The notes beneath the pieces are model-generated. The model searched no databases and was not told the origin of the DNA. It saw only the letters and a program-made list of their open reading frames with translations. Source: Pseudomonas oryzagri (GTDB taxonomy: Bacteria > Pseudomonadota > Gammaproteobacteria > Pseudomonadales > Pseudomonadaceae). From it: a DNA stretch of 64,000 bases. Positions within the stretch are counted from its first letter, which is position 1. Each line of letters begins with the position of its first letter. The translations under genes and the position numbers were made by a program. The stretch lies in the NCBI RefSeq assembly GCF_020831405.1, contig NZ_JAJHPU010000043.1, forward strand, positions 372,001 to 436,000. Reading direction: 5' to 3'. Positions 29,537 to 39,839 of this stretch are shown piece by piece.

Positions 29537-31696
29537 TCACACCGCTGCCGGGCCGACGCGCCCCTTGCGCAGGGCCTCGATGACCGCTTCCTTGGGCCCA
29601 TCGGCGACGATCTTGCCGCCATCGAGGACGATCAGCCGATCGACCAGACTGAGCATGGCCGCGCGGTGGGTGATCAGCAGCAGGGTCTTGTTGCGGTTCC
29701 ACTCGGCGAGGCGGTTGCGCAGGATTTCCTCGCTGCTGTTGTCCATCGAGCTGGTCGGTTCGTCGAGCACCAAGATCGGCGGGTCGAGCATCAGGGCCCG
29801 GGCCAGCAGCACCGCCTGGCGCTGGCCTCCGGAGAGCAGCTGGCCGCGTTCGCCGACCGGCCGCTCGAAGCCCTGCGGGTGCTGGCGGGCCAGCTCGCTG
29901 ACGCCGGTCAGCTCGGCGACTTCCAGCAGGCGCTCGTCGCTGACGTAGCGGGCGCCGAGGGTCAGGTTGCTGCGCAGGGTGCCGGAAAGCAGCGGCAGGT
30001 CGTGGGCGACGTAACCGATCTGGTGGCGCAGGTCGGCCACGTCGAGCTGCCGCTGGTCGAGGCCGTCGAACAGGATCTGCCCGTCGCTCGGCGCGTAGAA
30101 GCCCATCAGCAGACGGGCCAGGGTGCTCTTGCCCGAGCCGCTGCGGCCGATGATGCCGATCTTCTCGCCGGGGGCGACGCGCAGGTTGATGTCCTGCAGG
30201 GCGGGCGAACTCTGCTCGGGGTAGCTGAAGGCGGCCTGGCGCAACTCGATCGCCCCCTTCAGGCGCGCATGCTCCAGCGGCCTTTGCTGGCTGGCGCGCT
30301 CCTGCGGCAGGGCCATCAGGGCGTCGGTGCTCTTCATGGTCAGCTGCGCCTGCTGATGGCGGGTGATCAGGCTGGCGATCTGTCCCAGAGGGGCCATGAT
30401 CCGGCTGTTGAGCATGTAGCAGGCGACCAGCGCGCCGACGCTCAGGTTGCCGGCGATGATGCTGTAGACCCCGGCGACGATCACGGCCATGCCGGCCAGC
30501 TGCTGCAGGAACAGGGTGCCGTTCAGGGCGATGGCCGAGAGCATGCGGGCGTGGCCGTCCAGGCGGGCCAGCGCGCCGTGGGTGCTTTCCCACTGGTGCT
30601 GGCGCTCGCTCTCGGCGCCGCAGCTTTTCAGGGTTTCCAGGCCGCTCAGGGTTTCGATCAGCAGGGCCTGGCGTTCGGCGCCCAGCGCCAGGCTGCGCTG
30701 CACGGTGTCGCGCAGGCGGTGCTGGATGACCAGGGCGAACACCGCGGTGATCGGGAAGGCCAGCAGCGGGATGACCACCAGCCAGCCACCGAGCAGGCCG
30801 ATGACCAGGATCATCAGCAGGGCGAAGGGCAGGTCGATCAGGCTGGTCAGGGTCACCGCGGTGAGGAATTCGCGCAGGCCCTGGAAGTCGTGGATGCTCT
30901 GGGCGAAGCCGCCGATGCTGGCCGGGCGCGCCTTCATCGTCATGCCGGTGATGCGCTCGAACAGGGTGGCGGAAAGCACCACGTCGGTCTTCTTGCCGGC
31001 CACGTCGAGCAGGCGGAAGCGCAGGACGCGCAGCAGCAGCTCGAACAGCGTGCCGAGCAGCAGGCCGATGGCCAGCACCCACAGGGTGGAAAGCGCCTGG
31101 TTGGGCACCACGCGGTCGTAGGTCTGCATGACGAACAGCGGCGCCATCAGACCGAGCAGGTTGATCAGCAGGCTGGCGAGGATGGCGTCGGTGTAGAGGC
31201 CTCGGGACAGCTTGAGGGTGTCGCGGAACCAGGACTGCACGCGCGGCACCAGCGGCGTGCGCAGCTCCTCCAGCTCGTGGCGCGGGCGGGCGAACAGCGC
31301 CTGGCCGGTGTATTCGTCGGCCAACAGGGCGCGCTCGACCCATTGTTCGCCGCCGGCGGCTTCGCTCGGCAGGATCAGCGCGCGGCCCTGCGCGTCCCAT
31401 TGGCGCAGCACGGCGCTGCGACCGTCCCGCAGCAGCAGCAGTACCGGCAGATTGAGGGCGGAAATGGCCTCCAGCGGCCGGCGCAGCAGGCGCGCCTGCA
31501 GACCGGCGCGCGCGGCGGCACGGGGCAGGAGCTCGGCACTGAGGCGCTGGTCGGCCAGCGGCAGACCGGCGCTGAGACTGGCCCGGCTGATCGCCCGTCC
31601 ATGCAGCCTGCTGAGGATCAGCAGGCCATCGAGCAGCGGGTCGTCATGAAATTGCCGTTGGTCGCAGGCTTTGCCCACTTGTTCCATGGTCATCAT
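29537..31696 (-). CDS. lapB: LapB-like type I secretion ABC transporter
   Basis: 719 residues from ATG 31696; an upstream in-frame ATG at 31711 has no spacing to its RBS, whereas GGGGA sits correctly for 31696. Layout: C39-like N-terminal domain lacking the catalytic Cys (residues about 10-130), transmembrane domain (150-430), ABC domain with Walker A GRSGSGKST, signature LLSGGQRQAVLLARAL and Walker B ILVLDEPTSSMD. It energises adhesin export. The stop is 10 bases from the lapC start. Confidence 0.94.
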   Translation of the reverse strand: MMTMEQVGKACDQRQFHDDPLLDGLLILSRLHGRAISRASLSAGLPLADQRLSAELLPRAAARAGLQARLLRRPLEAISALNLPVLLLLRDGRSAVLRQWDAQGRALILPSEAAGGEQWVERALLADEYTGQALFARPRHELEELRTPLVPRVQSWFRDTLKLSRGLYTDAILASLLINLLGLMAPLFVMQTYDRVVPNQALSTLWVLAIGLLLGTLFELLLRVLRFRLLDVAGKKTDVVLSATLFERITGMTMKARPASIGGFAQSIHDFQGLREFLTAVTLTSLIDLPFALLMILVIGLLGGWLVVIPLLAFPITAVFALVIQHRLRDTVQRSLALGAERQALLIETLSGLETLKSCGAESERQHQWESTHGALARLDGHARMLSAIALNGTLFLQQLAGMAVIVAGVYSIIAGNLSVGALVACYMLNSRIMAPLGQIASLITRHQQAQLTMKSTDALMALPQERASQQRPLEHARLKGAIELRQAAFSYPEQSSPALQDINLRVAPGEKIGIIGRSGSGKSTLARLLMGFYAPSDGQILFDGLDQRQLDVADLRHQIGYVAHDLPLLSGTLRSNLTLGARYVSDERLLEVAELTGVSELARQHPQGFERPVGERGQLLSGGQRQAVLLARALMLDPPILVLDEPTSSMDNSSEEILRNRLAEWNRNKTLLLITHRAAMLSLVDRLIVLDGGKIVADGPKEAVIEALRKGRVGPAAV

Positions 31697-31843
31697 GACG
31701 ACATCCCCCATCCAGCAAGTGAGTCACTCTTCTTATTGTGGTACTCGTCATGCAGCGTGACCATTTCACGCCGGTGGCCCATTCCCTGAGCCGCCCGCCG
31801 GCCCCGCCGGACCGGCTTCGCGTGCAGCGTCACGGCGCTGCGC

Positions 31844-33196
31844 TCACTTCAGGTTAGGCAGACGTGCCTCGCTCTTCACTTCGGTCAGTGCCACGGACTC
31901 GCTCGGCGCCACTATGTTGTGGGTGCGCAGCAGGTTGCCCATGGTGGCTATCACCCGGTACATGGAGAACTCTTCGGTGTAGCGCACCTCGGTGTAGCGG
32001 CGGTTGGCGGTGAACAGTTCGTTCTCGCTGTCCAGGAGGTCGAGCAGGGTGCGCTGGCCGAGCGAGAACTGCTGCTGGTAGCCCTCGCGAACCCGGCTGC
32101 TGTAGTCCGCGTAGTCGCGGGCTCGCGGCGTTTGCAGGCGGGCGTTCTCCATGGCATTCCACGACAGCATCAGGTTCTCGTTGAGCAACCGCAGCGCATT
32201 GTTGCGGATGTCCATCGACTCGTTGATCCGGTGGGCGTTGGCCTGCAGCAGCGCCTTGTCACGGGTGCCGTTGAACAGGTTGTAGTTCATCAGCACACCG
32301 GCATACCAGGTGTTGTGGTGGCCTTCGTCCCCCTCGATATCGTTGTCGGCGGTGCTCGACAGTTCGACATCGAAGCGCGGATAGAACCTCGACTTGGAAG
32401 CCTCGTACTGCTTCTCGGCGGCTTGCACGTCGGCCTGGGCCGACTTGAGCAGCGGGCTGTTGTCCATCAGGGTGTCGCGGGCGCTGGCGATGCTGTCGGG
32501 CATCTGGCTGCGCAGCGAGGCGGGGGTTTCCAGCTGGTCGGGCATGCGGCCGACCGTGCTGAAGAAGTTCGCCTCGGCATCGGCCAGGTTCACCTGCTCG
32601 GTGTAGAGGTTGTTCTCGGCCAGGGCCAGACGGGCGTCCGACTGGTTGCCGTCGGCGGCGCTACCGACGCCGCGCTCGGTGCGCAGGCCGATCTGGTCGT
32701 GGATGCGCCGGTGGGCCTGCAGGTTGTTTTCGGCCAGGGCGACCATCTCGCGCCGCTTGAGCACCTCCAGGTAGACCTCGACGGTGCGCAGCGCCAGGCT
32801 CTCCGCCGCGCCCAGCAGACGATAGGCCCGCGAGTTCACCACCGCTTCGCTGCGCGCCACTTCGTTGGGGGTGAGAAAACCGTCGAACACCATCTGCCGC
32901 AGGCGCAGCTCGGAGGTGCCGGCGTTCAGGGTTTCCTTGTTGTGATCGCCGACGAAACGGGTGCTCGGGCTGTCGGTCTGCTCGCGCCCATAGCTGGCCA
33001 GCACGTCCACGGTGGGCAGGTAGCCTCCCTTGGCGATCTTCAATTCTTCGTCGGCCGACAGGCGGCTGTTGGTGGCGGAATGGATTTCAGGATGGTTGTC
33101 GATCGTGCTCTGAATCGCTTCCGAAAGGCTCATGGCCGAAGCCTGATTGAAGCCCGCAGTCAGCAGAAGCCCGACCCAAAGGGGAGGTAAACGCAT
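31844..33196 (-). CDS. lapE: LapE-like TolC-family outer-membrane channel
   Basis: 450 residues. The signal peptide (PPLWVGLLLTAGFNQASA) is cleaved before MSLSEAIQSTIDNHPEI, the typical OEP start. Two outer-membrane efflux repeats follow, with the SLGQRTLLDLLDSENELFTANRRY hairpin diagnostic of T1SS TolC proteins. ATG 33196 is preceded by AAAAGGAGAT. First gene of the lapE-lapB-lapC unit, divergent from lapA. Confidence 0.92.
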   Translation of the reverse strand: MRLPPLWVGLLLTAGFNQASAMSLSEAIQSTIDNHPEIHSATNSRLSADEELKIAKGGYLPTVDVLASYGREQTDSPSTRFVGDHNKETLNAGTSELRLRQMVFDGFLTPNEVARSEAVVNSRAYRLLGAAESLALRTVEVYLEVLKRREMVALAENNLQAHRRIHDQIGLRTERGVGSAADGNQSDARLALAENNLYTEQVNLADAEANFFSTVGRMPDQLETPASLRSQMPDSIASARDTLMDNSPLLKSAQADVQAAEKQYEASKSRFYPRFDVELSSTADNDIEGDEGHHNTWYAGVLMNYNLFNGTRDKALLQANAHRINESMDIRNNALRLLNENLMLSWNAMENARLQTPRARDYADYSSRVREGYQQQFSLGQRTLLDLLDSENELFTANRRYTEVRYTEEFSMYRVIATMGNLLRTHNIVAPSESVALTEVKSEARLPNLK

Positions 33197-33667
33197 GGGT
33201 ATCTCCTTTTCCACATTCCATTCTTGCGGGTGGTTCAGGCGCCAAAAAACTGGCGAATCCTGCATCCTTGGTACGTCCCGGTTCTAAAAACATGTAAGAA
33301 CATTCAGATGGAAATGCTCAGAAGAGTTCTTCATAAAACCTATGCCGAAACGGTCTTATGTCTTCCTGTGAATCCTGACCATTTTTTAGAGAGGAAAAAT
33401 CCGTGCATTGGGACGTGGTCGGCGGATTTTTGGGAGAGAGTAGATCGGGCGGAAGGAACGAATTAAGGAAAACCCAGCCAGGGCGCCGGTCATTGTGGAT
33501 TCATGGTCACTGGAATGACGACTTTCCGTCATTTGTCTGCGGTGAGTGGCCCGATCAACCGCAAGCATCCGCATCGTTTCACCATGGACTGGCTGGCTTC
33601 CGATAGCTCCTCTGCCTGACTCGGCGATGCACGCTGGCTGCCCCTGGCGGCCACTGGAGGATGAGTC
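33197..33667. promoter_or_regulatory. Divergent lapE/lapA regulatory region
   Basis: 471 bases, AT-richer than the surroundings between 33290 and 33470. It must hold both promoters. An inverted repeat TGACG-ACTTTC-CGTCA sits near 33515-33530. The lapA Shine-Dalgarno GGAGGA (33656-33661) is embedded in repeated GGA, a context that RsmA/CsrA proteins can occupy. I could not assign a FleQ site or a specific promoter with confidence. Confidence 0.5.
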
Positions 33668-36600
33668 ATGGCTAGGTTGATCGGAGTCGTCAAGACGGTT
33701 GTCGGCGAGGTGTATGCGATAGCGCCTGACGGCAGCAAGCGCCTGCTCGAGCAGGGCGATCGCGTCTATGCCGGCGAACAGCTGCTCACCGGCGCCGATG
33801 GGGCCGTCGCCATTCGTCTGGTCAATGGCGAGGAACTGACGGTCGGCCGCGACAGCACGCTGGCGCTGGACGACCAGCTCCTGGCGGGCGAGGACGCGCG
33901 GGTGAGGATCGAGCCCGCCTCCCACGACGAGGCTCCGGGCACCTTGCAGGTGACCGAGGTCGATCAGGCACAGCAGGCCATCGCCGCCGGCATCGACCCG
34001 ACCACCGGGTTGCCGGCCACCGCCGCAGGTCCGGGCGGAGGAGGGGCTGGCGGCGCCGGGAGTGGCGGTGGTGGTCTTACCTTCGTGCTGCTCGGCGAAA
34101 CGGGCGGCCGCGTGGACCCGACTATCGGCTATCCGACCGGACCGATCTCGTCCTCGGTGGAGGCGCCCCGGGAGTTTCTCATCGATCTCGATGACCAGCC
34201 CGATCCCCGGCCGTCGATCAAGATCGAGTATTTCACCGACGCCAGTGGCCAGTTCCTGGCGGAGCGTGGCCTGGTGGACGAAACCGCACTGCCGGGCGGC
34301 AGCAACGCGCAGAGCAACGGCGAGGTCGCTTTCGGTCGTCTGGTGATCAACTCGCCGGACGGCATCCAGGCCATCCAGGTCCTCGATGTCAATGGCAACT
34401 GGGTCGACGTGACCCAAGGTGGCACCGTGGAGGGGCCGTTGGGCACGTTGGTCGTGACAGCCGACGGCCTGTGGATCTTCACTCTCAGGCAACCCAGCCT
34501 CGACCACAGCGATCCGAATGCCTCGGGTACGGCCGATCAGGTGGAGCGTACCTTCCAGGTCCGGGTGATCGATGGCGACGGCGACGTCGCAGGGCCGGTC
34601 TCGCTGGTGATCAACATTGCCGACGATGCGCCGCAGGCGTTCAACGACAGCGTGACCACGCCCGAAGACACGCCGGTCACCGTCAACGTGCTCGGCAACG
34701 ACATCGCGGGCGCCGACGGCGGTGCCACGCTGGTTTCCGCCGTGGTGACCGGCGGCAGCGGCACGGTCAGCTTCACCGCGGACGGTTCGCTGACCTTCAC
34801 GCCCGCCCCGGGCTTCGAGGGGCTGGCCTCCATTCGCTACGTCATGCGCGATGGCGACGGCGATACCTCCCAGGCAGTGCTCACCGTGGGCGTGGGTGTG
34901 GATTCCATTCCGGACCTGGGCATCACCTATGGTCCGGGCGGGGGAGTGGTCGACGAAGCTGCGCTGGACTCGGGAGGCAGCAATCCCTCCAGCACGGCAG
35001 AGCAGACCTCGGGCTCCCTGATCGTGGACACCAGGGGCGACTCGCTTGGCAGCGTGACCATCGGCAGCGTCATCATCGGCGGCGTCGACGTGACCAACGG
35101 CGGCACGGTCGCCGGACAGTACGGCGTGCTGACGGTGACCAAGGTCTCCGAGGGGGAGTACAGCTGGACCTACACCCTGGACGGCAACAGTCCCGACCAT
35201 ACCGGAGCCGGCCTGACCGGCAGCGCAGACCAGGTATTCGACGTCTTCACCGTGCAGGCCACCGACAACGAGGGGGATCCGGCGGGGCCCCAATCGCTGA
35301 CCATCGCCATCAACGACGATGGGCCCGCGGCGGTCGCCGACCTCAACAGCCTGACCGAGGACACTCCGGTCGCGACCGGCAATGTGCTGGCCAACGATGT
35401 GGGTGGTGCCGACAGCGGTCCGGTGGTCACCACGGCCGGTACCTTCGCCGGCAACTACGGCCAGCTGACCCTGGGCGCCGACGGGGTCTACTCCTACGCC
35501 CTGGCTTCCGGCAATCCGCTGGTGCAGGGCTTGGACGAGGGCGAGAGCCTGACCGAGACCTTCGCCTACACCCTGAGCGATGCGGACGGTGACACCAGCA
35601 GCGCCACCCTGACCATCACCATCACCGGCAGCAACGACGGGCCGGGCGTGACAGTGGACCCCGGCAACGGCGGCGCCAACGACGTGGTGTTCGAGTCCGG
35701 CCTGCCGACCGGTTCGAATGCCGCGGCGGGCAGCGAATTCGCCGGCGGCACCTTCACCCTGACGGACGCCGACGGGCTGGGCGATCTGCAGAGCGTGACC
35801 ATCAACGGCACCACCGTGGCCATCGCCAGTCTGGCCGGCTCCAGCTTCGCCGGCAGCAACGGCACCCTGACCATCACCAACTACGATGCGGCCAGCGGAG
35901 TGGCCAGCTACACCTACCAGCTCACCAGCCCGACCACCGACGGTGCGGGCGTGGAGGTCGACGAGTTCACCCTGAGCGTGTCGGACGGCACGGCCTCGTC
36001 GAGTCCGGCGCTGATCACCATCGAGATCACCGACGACCTGCCGACGGCGGTGGACGACAACAACAGCCTGAGCGAAGACGCCAGCAGCGTCGGCGGCAAC
36101 GTGCTGGACAACGACATTGCCGGCGCCGATGTCGCCCCGGCCGTCACCACGCCCGGCAGCTATGCCGGCACCTACGGTCAGCTGGTGTTGAGTGCCAACG
36201 GCAGCTACACCTACACGCTGTACACCGACCCCGCCACTCAGGCGGTCATTCAGGGGCTGAGCGAAGGCGAAACGCTGAGCGAATCCTTCGGCTACACCAT
36301 GCAGGATGCCGACGGCGATCAGGACAGCGCGACCCTGACGCTCACCATCCAGGGCGCCGAAGATGGCGTGGTCATCACCGGCCTGAACCAGCAGGGTGGC
36401 GAAGCGCTGGTGGACGAGGACGACCTGCCCAGCGGCACCGACCAGACTCCCGAGTCGCTGAGCGACAGCGGCACCTTCGGCATCAGCGCACCGGACGGCA
36501 TCGCCACCATCAGCGTCGGCGGGACGACCTTCACCTTCGCCCAGCTGGCCAACTCCGGCACCGGCAACCTGGTGATCGACAGCCCGGCCGGCGTGCTGGT

Positions 36601-39600
36601 GATCAATGGCTACAGCGGCACGGCCACCGACGGCACGGTGTCCTACACCTACACACTGCAGGCGCCGGTGAGCAACGCCACCGGCTCCGATCTGGCCAAC
36701 GAAAGCTTCGCTGTGGTGGTCACCGACACCGACGGCACCTCGGCCTCCGCCTCCCTGGATATCGCCATCGTCGACGACCTGCCGGTCGCGGCGAACGACA
36801 GCAACAGCCTGAGCGAAGACGCCAGCAGCGTCTCCGGCAACGTGCTGACCAACGACATCGCCGGCGCCGACGGCGGCGCGGTGGTGACCAATCCCGGCAG
36901 CTATGCCGGCACCTATGGGCAACTGGTGTTGAATGCCAACGGCAGCTACACCTACACGCTCTACACCACCCCGGCCACCCAGGCGCTCGTCCAGGGACTG
37001 AGCCAGGGCCAGTCGCTGAGCGAATCCTTCAACTACGGCATGCGCGACGCCGACAACGACCCGGGTTCCGCCACCCTGACCCTGACCATCCAGGGCGCCA
37101 ACGACGTCGTGACCATCACCGGCCTGAACGTGACCGGCGGCGAGGTGCTGGTCGACGAGGACGACCTGCCCAACGGCACCGACCAGACTCCCGAGTCGCT
37201 GAGCGCCAGCGGCACCTTCGCCATCAGCGCGCCGGACGGCGTCGCCACCATCAGCGTCGGCGGGACGACCTTCACCTTCGCCCAGCTGGCCAACTCCGCC
37301 ACCGGCAACCTGGTGATCGACAGCCCGGCCGGCGTGCTGGTGATCAACGGCTACAGTGGCACGGCCGCCGGCGGCACGGTGTCCTACACCTATACGCTGC
37401 AGGCGCCGGTCAGCCATGCGGCTGGCTCCGACCTGGCCACCGAAAGCTTCACCGTGGTGGTGACCGATGAGGATGGCTCCGCATCCACGGCCTTCCTCGA
37501 CGTCAACATCGCCGACGACCTGCCGATCGCCAGCGCCAACACCAACAGCGTCGCCGAAGGCGGCGTGGTCGGCGGCAACGTCCTCACCGACGGGGTCGAC
37601 GACGTGTTCGGCGCCGACGGCCCCACCGCCGGTGGCGGGGTGGTCGGCGTGAAGGCGGGCGGCAACACCGGCACGCCGGCGTCCGGCAATCTCGGCGTGG
37701 CGGTGGCGGGCACCTACGGCACCCTGATCCTCAATGCCGACGGCAGCTACACCTACGACGGCGCGCCGAACCAGGTGCCGCCGGCGGGGGCCACCGATGT
37801 GTTCACCTACACCATTCGCGATGCGGATGGCGACCTGAGCACCACGACGCTCACCATCAGTCTGACCGACAGCGGCCTGGTCGCCGTGGCCGACAACGAT
37901 GACGTGCTGGTCTACGAGAAGGCGCTGGATACCACCGTCTCCGGCGCCGATCTCGCCGCCGGGACGGTGACCGGCAGTCTGGCCGGCGACCCGGGCGAAA
38001 CGGACGCCAGCAACCAGCTCACCGCCACCGGCGGCGTGGGAGCCCTCACCTACAGCCTGGTGGGCAGTGCCACGGGGACCTACGGCACCATCCAGATCAA
38101 CAGCGACGGCAGCTACATCTACACGCTGACCAAGCCCTACGACACCAGCCCGGATGCCGACAACGGCGCCAACGTCGAGCAGAACAAGGACAGCTTCACC
38201 TACAGGGTGACCGACGCCAACGGCAACACCGCGACGGCCACCATCGTGGTCGACATCGTCGACGATGTTCCGAGCGTATTCGCGCCGGTCCGCGCGCTGC
38301 TGGCCGACCAGAGCACCTCGACCCACACGGTGACGGTCGACCTGCGCTTCGCCGAGTCGGCCGGTGCCGACGGGGTGGGCAACGTGGTGTTCAATCTTGC
38401 CCAGGAAGGGCTGGCGGCCACCGACGTCAACGGCAAGCTGCTGCTGCTCGATGGAGAGCAGCTGTACCTCTTCTATGGCGATGACCGCACCGAACTGGTG
38501 GCCAGGACGGCGGATGGCGATCTCGGCTACACCATCGATATCGACCCGGCTGCCGACAGCTACACGCTGACCACTCACGGGATCATTTCCATCGCGGTGA
38601 AGGAGATCACCACCACCAACCTTTCCGGGGTCGGCGCCGGCAACGTCAACGTCAAGGGGTTGATCAATATCGGCGGCACCGAGGAGGACGTGCTGGTTTC
38701 TTCGACCACCGGCAGCATCAACAGCGATATCGACGACATCGGTATCGGCAGCCAGTGGATCAGCACCGCCGAGAATGTGCGTTTCGACTTCGTCAACAGC
38801 CTGGCCTTGGGCGGCTCGAACGGCACGGGGTTCGTCTACGGCAACCACAACCAGATATTCAGTTTCCGCCAGCGCATCTTCGTTCAGGGTGGGCCCAGCA
38901 GTCTGGCCAGTCTGGTGGTGACCGCGATCCTGGCCGATAACGACTACGTGTTCGGCAGTACCGACAGCGGCGAAACCCGGGTCGATCTCTCGACTTCGGA
39001 CATCCAGGTGTTCAACGGCAGCGTGGATGTGACCAGCCAGGTAACGCTGGTGGACAACGGCGACTCCATCACCATCCAGGGCATGAAGGACGGCTGGAGC
39101 TTCCAGATCACCTCCGATGATCCTTTCAGCGCCGTGCAGGTCGCCGGGGCATCGGGGACGAGCGAGTTTTCCCTGAGCTTCTTCAGCTATAGCAGGGAGC
39201 TGCCCACGCAGCCGATCAGCCTCAGCCATGCGATCACCGCTACCGATGGCGACGGCGACAGCGTCTCCAGCACTATCGCGGCCACGCTGTATTCGGAGGG
39301 CGATAGCCAGGTGGGTAGCGATGCCGTCGATACCCTCACCGGCACCGGCGAGACCGATTACCTGTTCGGCAATGGCGGCGCGGACCAGCTGTATGGCCTG
39401 CTCGGCGACGACGTGCTGGCGGGCGGCGAGGGCAACGACCTGCTGGTGGGCGGGCTGGGCAACGATCTGCTGAGCGGCGGGGCCGGTGTCGATACCTTCA
39501 AATGGCAACCCGGCGACAGCGGAACGGACCGCATCGCCGACTTCAAGCCGGGCGAGGACGTCCTGGATCTTTCCGATCTGCTCACCGGGCTGTCGCCGGC

Positions 39601-39820
39601 TCCCGATGCGACCGAGCTGACCCACTACCTGAACTTCACCTTCGCCACCACGGGAACCACTATCGCGGTGGACGTGCAGGGCGACGGCAGCGCGGCCGAG
39701 CAGACCATCGTGCTGGAAGGCGTGGACCTTTCCAGTGGAGCCTATTACGGCAGCACCGACGCGGGACAGGTGATCGGCAAGATGCTCGACGACGGTTCCC
39801 TGAAGGTAGACACTGCCTGA
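33668..39820 (+). CDS. lapA: LapA-like giant repeat adhesin with N-terminal retention module
   Basis: 2050 residues. Residues 1-110 (ARLIGVVKTVVGEVYAIAPD...GEQLLTGADGAVAIRL) match the LapA retention module, which lodges in the outer-membrane channel. TAAG at residues 118-121, followed by Gly-rich sequence, is the LapG cleavage motif. Residues about 300-1530 are Ig/cadherin-like repeats with the ...VDDNNSLSEDASSVGGNVL and YTYTLQAPVS patterns, including two nearly identical 247-residue units. RTX nonapeptides (GGADQLYGLLGDDVLAGGEGNDLLVGG, split here as GGADQLYG, GDDVLAGGEGNDLL) lie at about 1900-1940, before a C-terminal secretion signal. Much shorter than classic LapA and I see no vWA domain. 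Confidence 0.93.
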   Translation: MARLIGVVKTVVGEVYAIAPDGSKRLLEQGDRVYAGEQLLTGADGAVAIRLVNGEELTVGRDSTLALDDQLLAGEDARVRIEPASHDEAPGTLQVTEVDQAQQAIAAGIDPTTGLPATAAGPGGGGAGGAGSGGGGLTFVLLGETGGRVDPTIGYPTGPISSSVEAPREFLIDLDDQPDPRPSIKIEYFTDASGQFLAERGLVDETALPGGSNAQSNGEVAFGRLVINSPDGIQAIQVLDVNGNWVDVTQGGTVEGPLGTLVVTADGLWIFTLRQPSLDHSDPNASGTADQVERTFQVRVIDGDGDVAGPVSLVINIADDAPQAFNDSVTTPEDTPVTVNVLGNDIAGADGGATLVSAVVTGGSGTVSFTADGSLTFTPAPGFEGLASIRYVMRDGDGDTSQAVLTVGVGVDSIPDLGITYGPGGGVVDEAALDSGGSNPSSTAEQTSGSLIVDTRGDSLGSVTIGSVIIGGVDVTNGGTVAGQYGVLTVTKVSEGEYSWTYTLDGNSPDHTGAGLTGSADQVFDVFTVQATDNEGDPAGPQSLTIAINDDGPAAVADLNSLTEDTPVATGNVLANDVGGADSGPVVTTAGTFAGNYGQLTLGADGVYSYALASGNPLVQGLDEGESLTETFAYTLSDADGDTSSATLTITITGSNDGPGVTVDPGNGGANDVVFESGLPTGSNAAAGSEFAGGTFTLTDADGLGDLQSVTINGTTVAIASLAGSSFAGSNGTLTITNYDAASGVASYTYQLTSPTTDGAGVEVDEFTLSVSDGTASSSPALITIEITDDLPTAVDDNNSLSEDASSVGGNVLDNDIAGADVAPAVTTPGSYAGTYGQLVLSANGSYTYTLYTDPATQAVIQGLSEGETLSESFGYTMQDADGDQDSATLTLTIQGAEDGVVITGLNQQGGEALVDEDDLPSGTDQTPESLSDSGTFGISAPDGIATISVGGTTFTFAQLANSGTGNLVIDSPAGVLVINGYSGTATDGTVSYTYTLQAPVSNATGSDLANESFAVVVTDTDGTSASASLDIAIVDDLPVAANDSNSLSEDASSVSGNVLTNDIAGADGGAVVTNPGSYAGTYGQLVLNANGSYTYTLYTTPATQALVQGLSQGQSLSESFNYGMRDADNDPGSATLTLTIQGANDVVTITGLNVTGGEVLVDEDDLPNGTDQTPESLSASGTFAISAPDGVATISVGGTTFTFAQLANSATGNLVIDSPAGVLVINGYSGTAAGGTVSYTYTLQAPVSHAAGSDLATESFTVVVTDEDGSASTAFLDVNIADDLPIASANTNSVAEGGVVGGNVLTDGVDDVFGADGPTAGGGVVGVKAGGNTGTPASGNLGVAVAGTYGTLILNADGSYTYDGAPNQVPPAGATDVFTYTIRDADGDLSTTTLTISLTDSGLVAVADNDDVLVYEKALDTTVSGADLAAGTVTGSLAGDPGETDASNQLTATGGVGALTYSLVGSATGTYGTIQINSDGSYIYTLTKPYDTSPDADNGANVEQNKDSFTYRVTDANGNTATATIVVDIVDDVPSVFAPVRALLADQSTSTHTVTVDLRFAESAGADGVGNVVFNLAQEGLAATDVNGKLLLLDGEQLYLFYGDDRTELVARTADGDLGYTIDIDPAADSYTLTTHGIISIAVKEITTTNLSGVGAGNVNVKGLINIGGTEEDVLVSSTTGSINSDIDDIGIGSQWISTAENVRFDFVNSLALGGSNGTGFVYGNHNQIFSFRQRIFVQGGPSSLASLVVTAILADNDYVFGSTDSGETRVDLSTSDIQVFNGSVDVTSQVTLVDNGDSITIQGMKDGWSFQITSDDPFSAVQVAGASGTSEFSLSFFSYSRELPTQPISLSHAITATDGDGDSVSSTIAATLYSEGDSQVGSDAVDTLTGTGETDYLFGNGGADQLYGLLGDDVLAGGEGNDLLVGGLGNDLLSGGAGVDTFKWQPGDSGTDRIADFKPGEDVLDLSDLLTGLSPAPDATELTHYLNFTFATTGTTIAVDVQGDGSAAEQTIVLEGVDLSSGAYYGSTDAGQVIGKMLDDGSLKVDTA
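36030..37511 (+). repeat. Two tandem 741-bp repeats inside lapA
   Basis: Matching landmarks recur at exactly 741 bp (247 codons): for example CGACCTGCCC at 36421 and CGACCTGCCC at 37162, and the conserved protein blocks ISVGGTTFTFAQLANS and NLVIDSPAGVLVINGYSG appear in both. Boundaries are approximate. Such near-identical units are recombination substrates that can change adhesin length. Confidence 0.88.
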
Positions 39821-39839
39821 GTTTGCCATTGCAGCCCCT

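Noticed and set aside
29507-31789. 760-codon plus-strand frame across lapB
   Set aside because: Antisense to the ABC transporter gene, whose Walker and signature motifs are intact; the frame is Gln/Ala/Gly-rich shadow sequence.
33403-33606. 67-codon frame in the lapE/lapA intergenic region
   Set aside because: No RBS, no conserved sequence seen, and codon use is unlike the genome; the region is more plausibly regulatory.
33661-33675. Five-codon upstream ORF (ATG AGT CAT GGC TAG) overlapping the lapA start
   Set aside because: Its ATG directly abuts the GGAGG with no spacing, so initiation there is unlikely; the lapA ATG has proper spacing.
33386-39829. Open frame of 2147 codons on the minus strand opposite lapA
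   Set aside because: It is exactly antisense to a convincingly coding, domain-rich adhesin gene, has low-complexity Ala/Gly/His/Arg composition and no recognisable motif or RBS. A GC-bias shadow.
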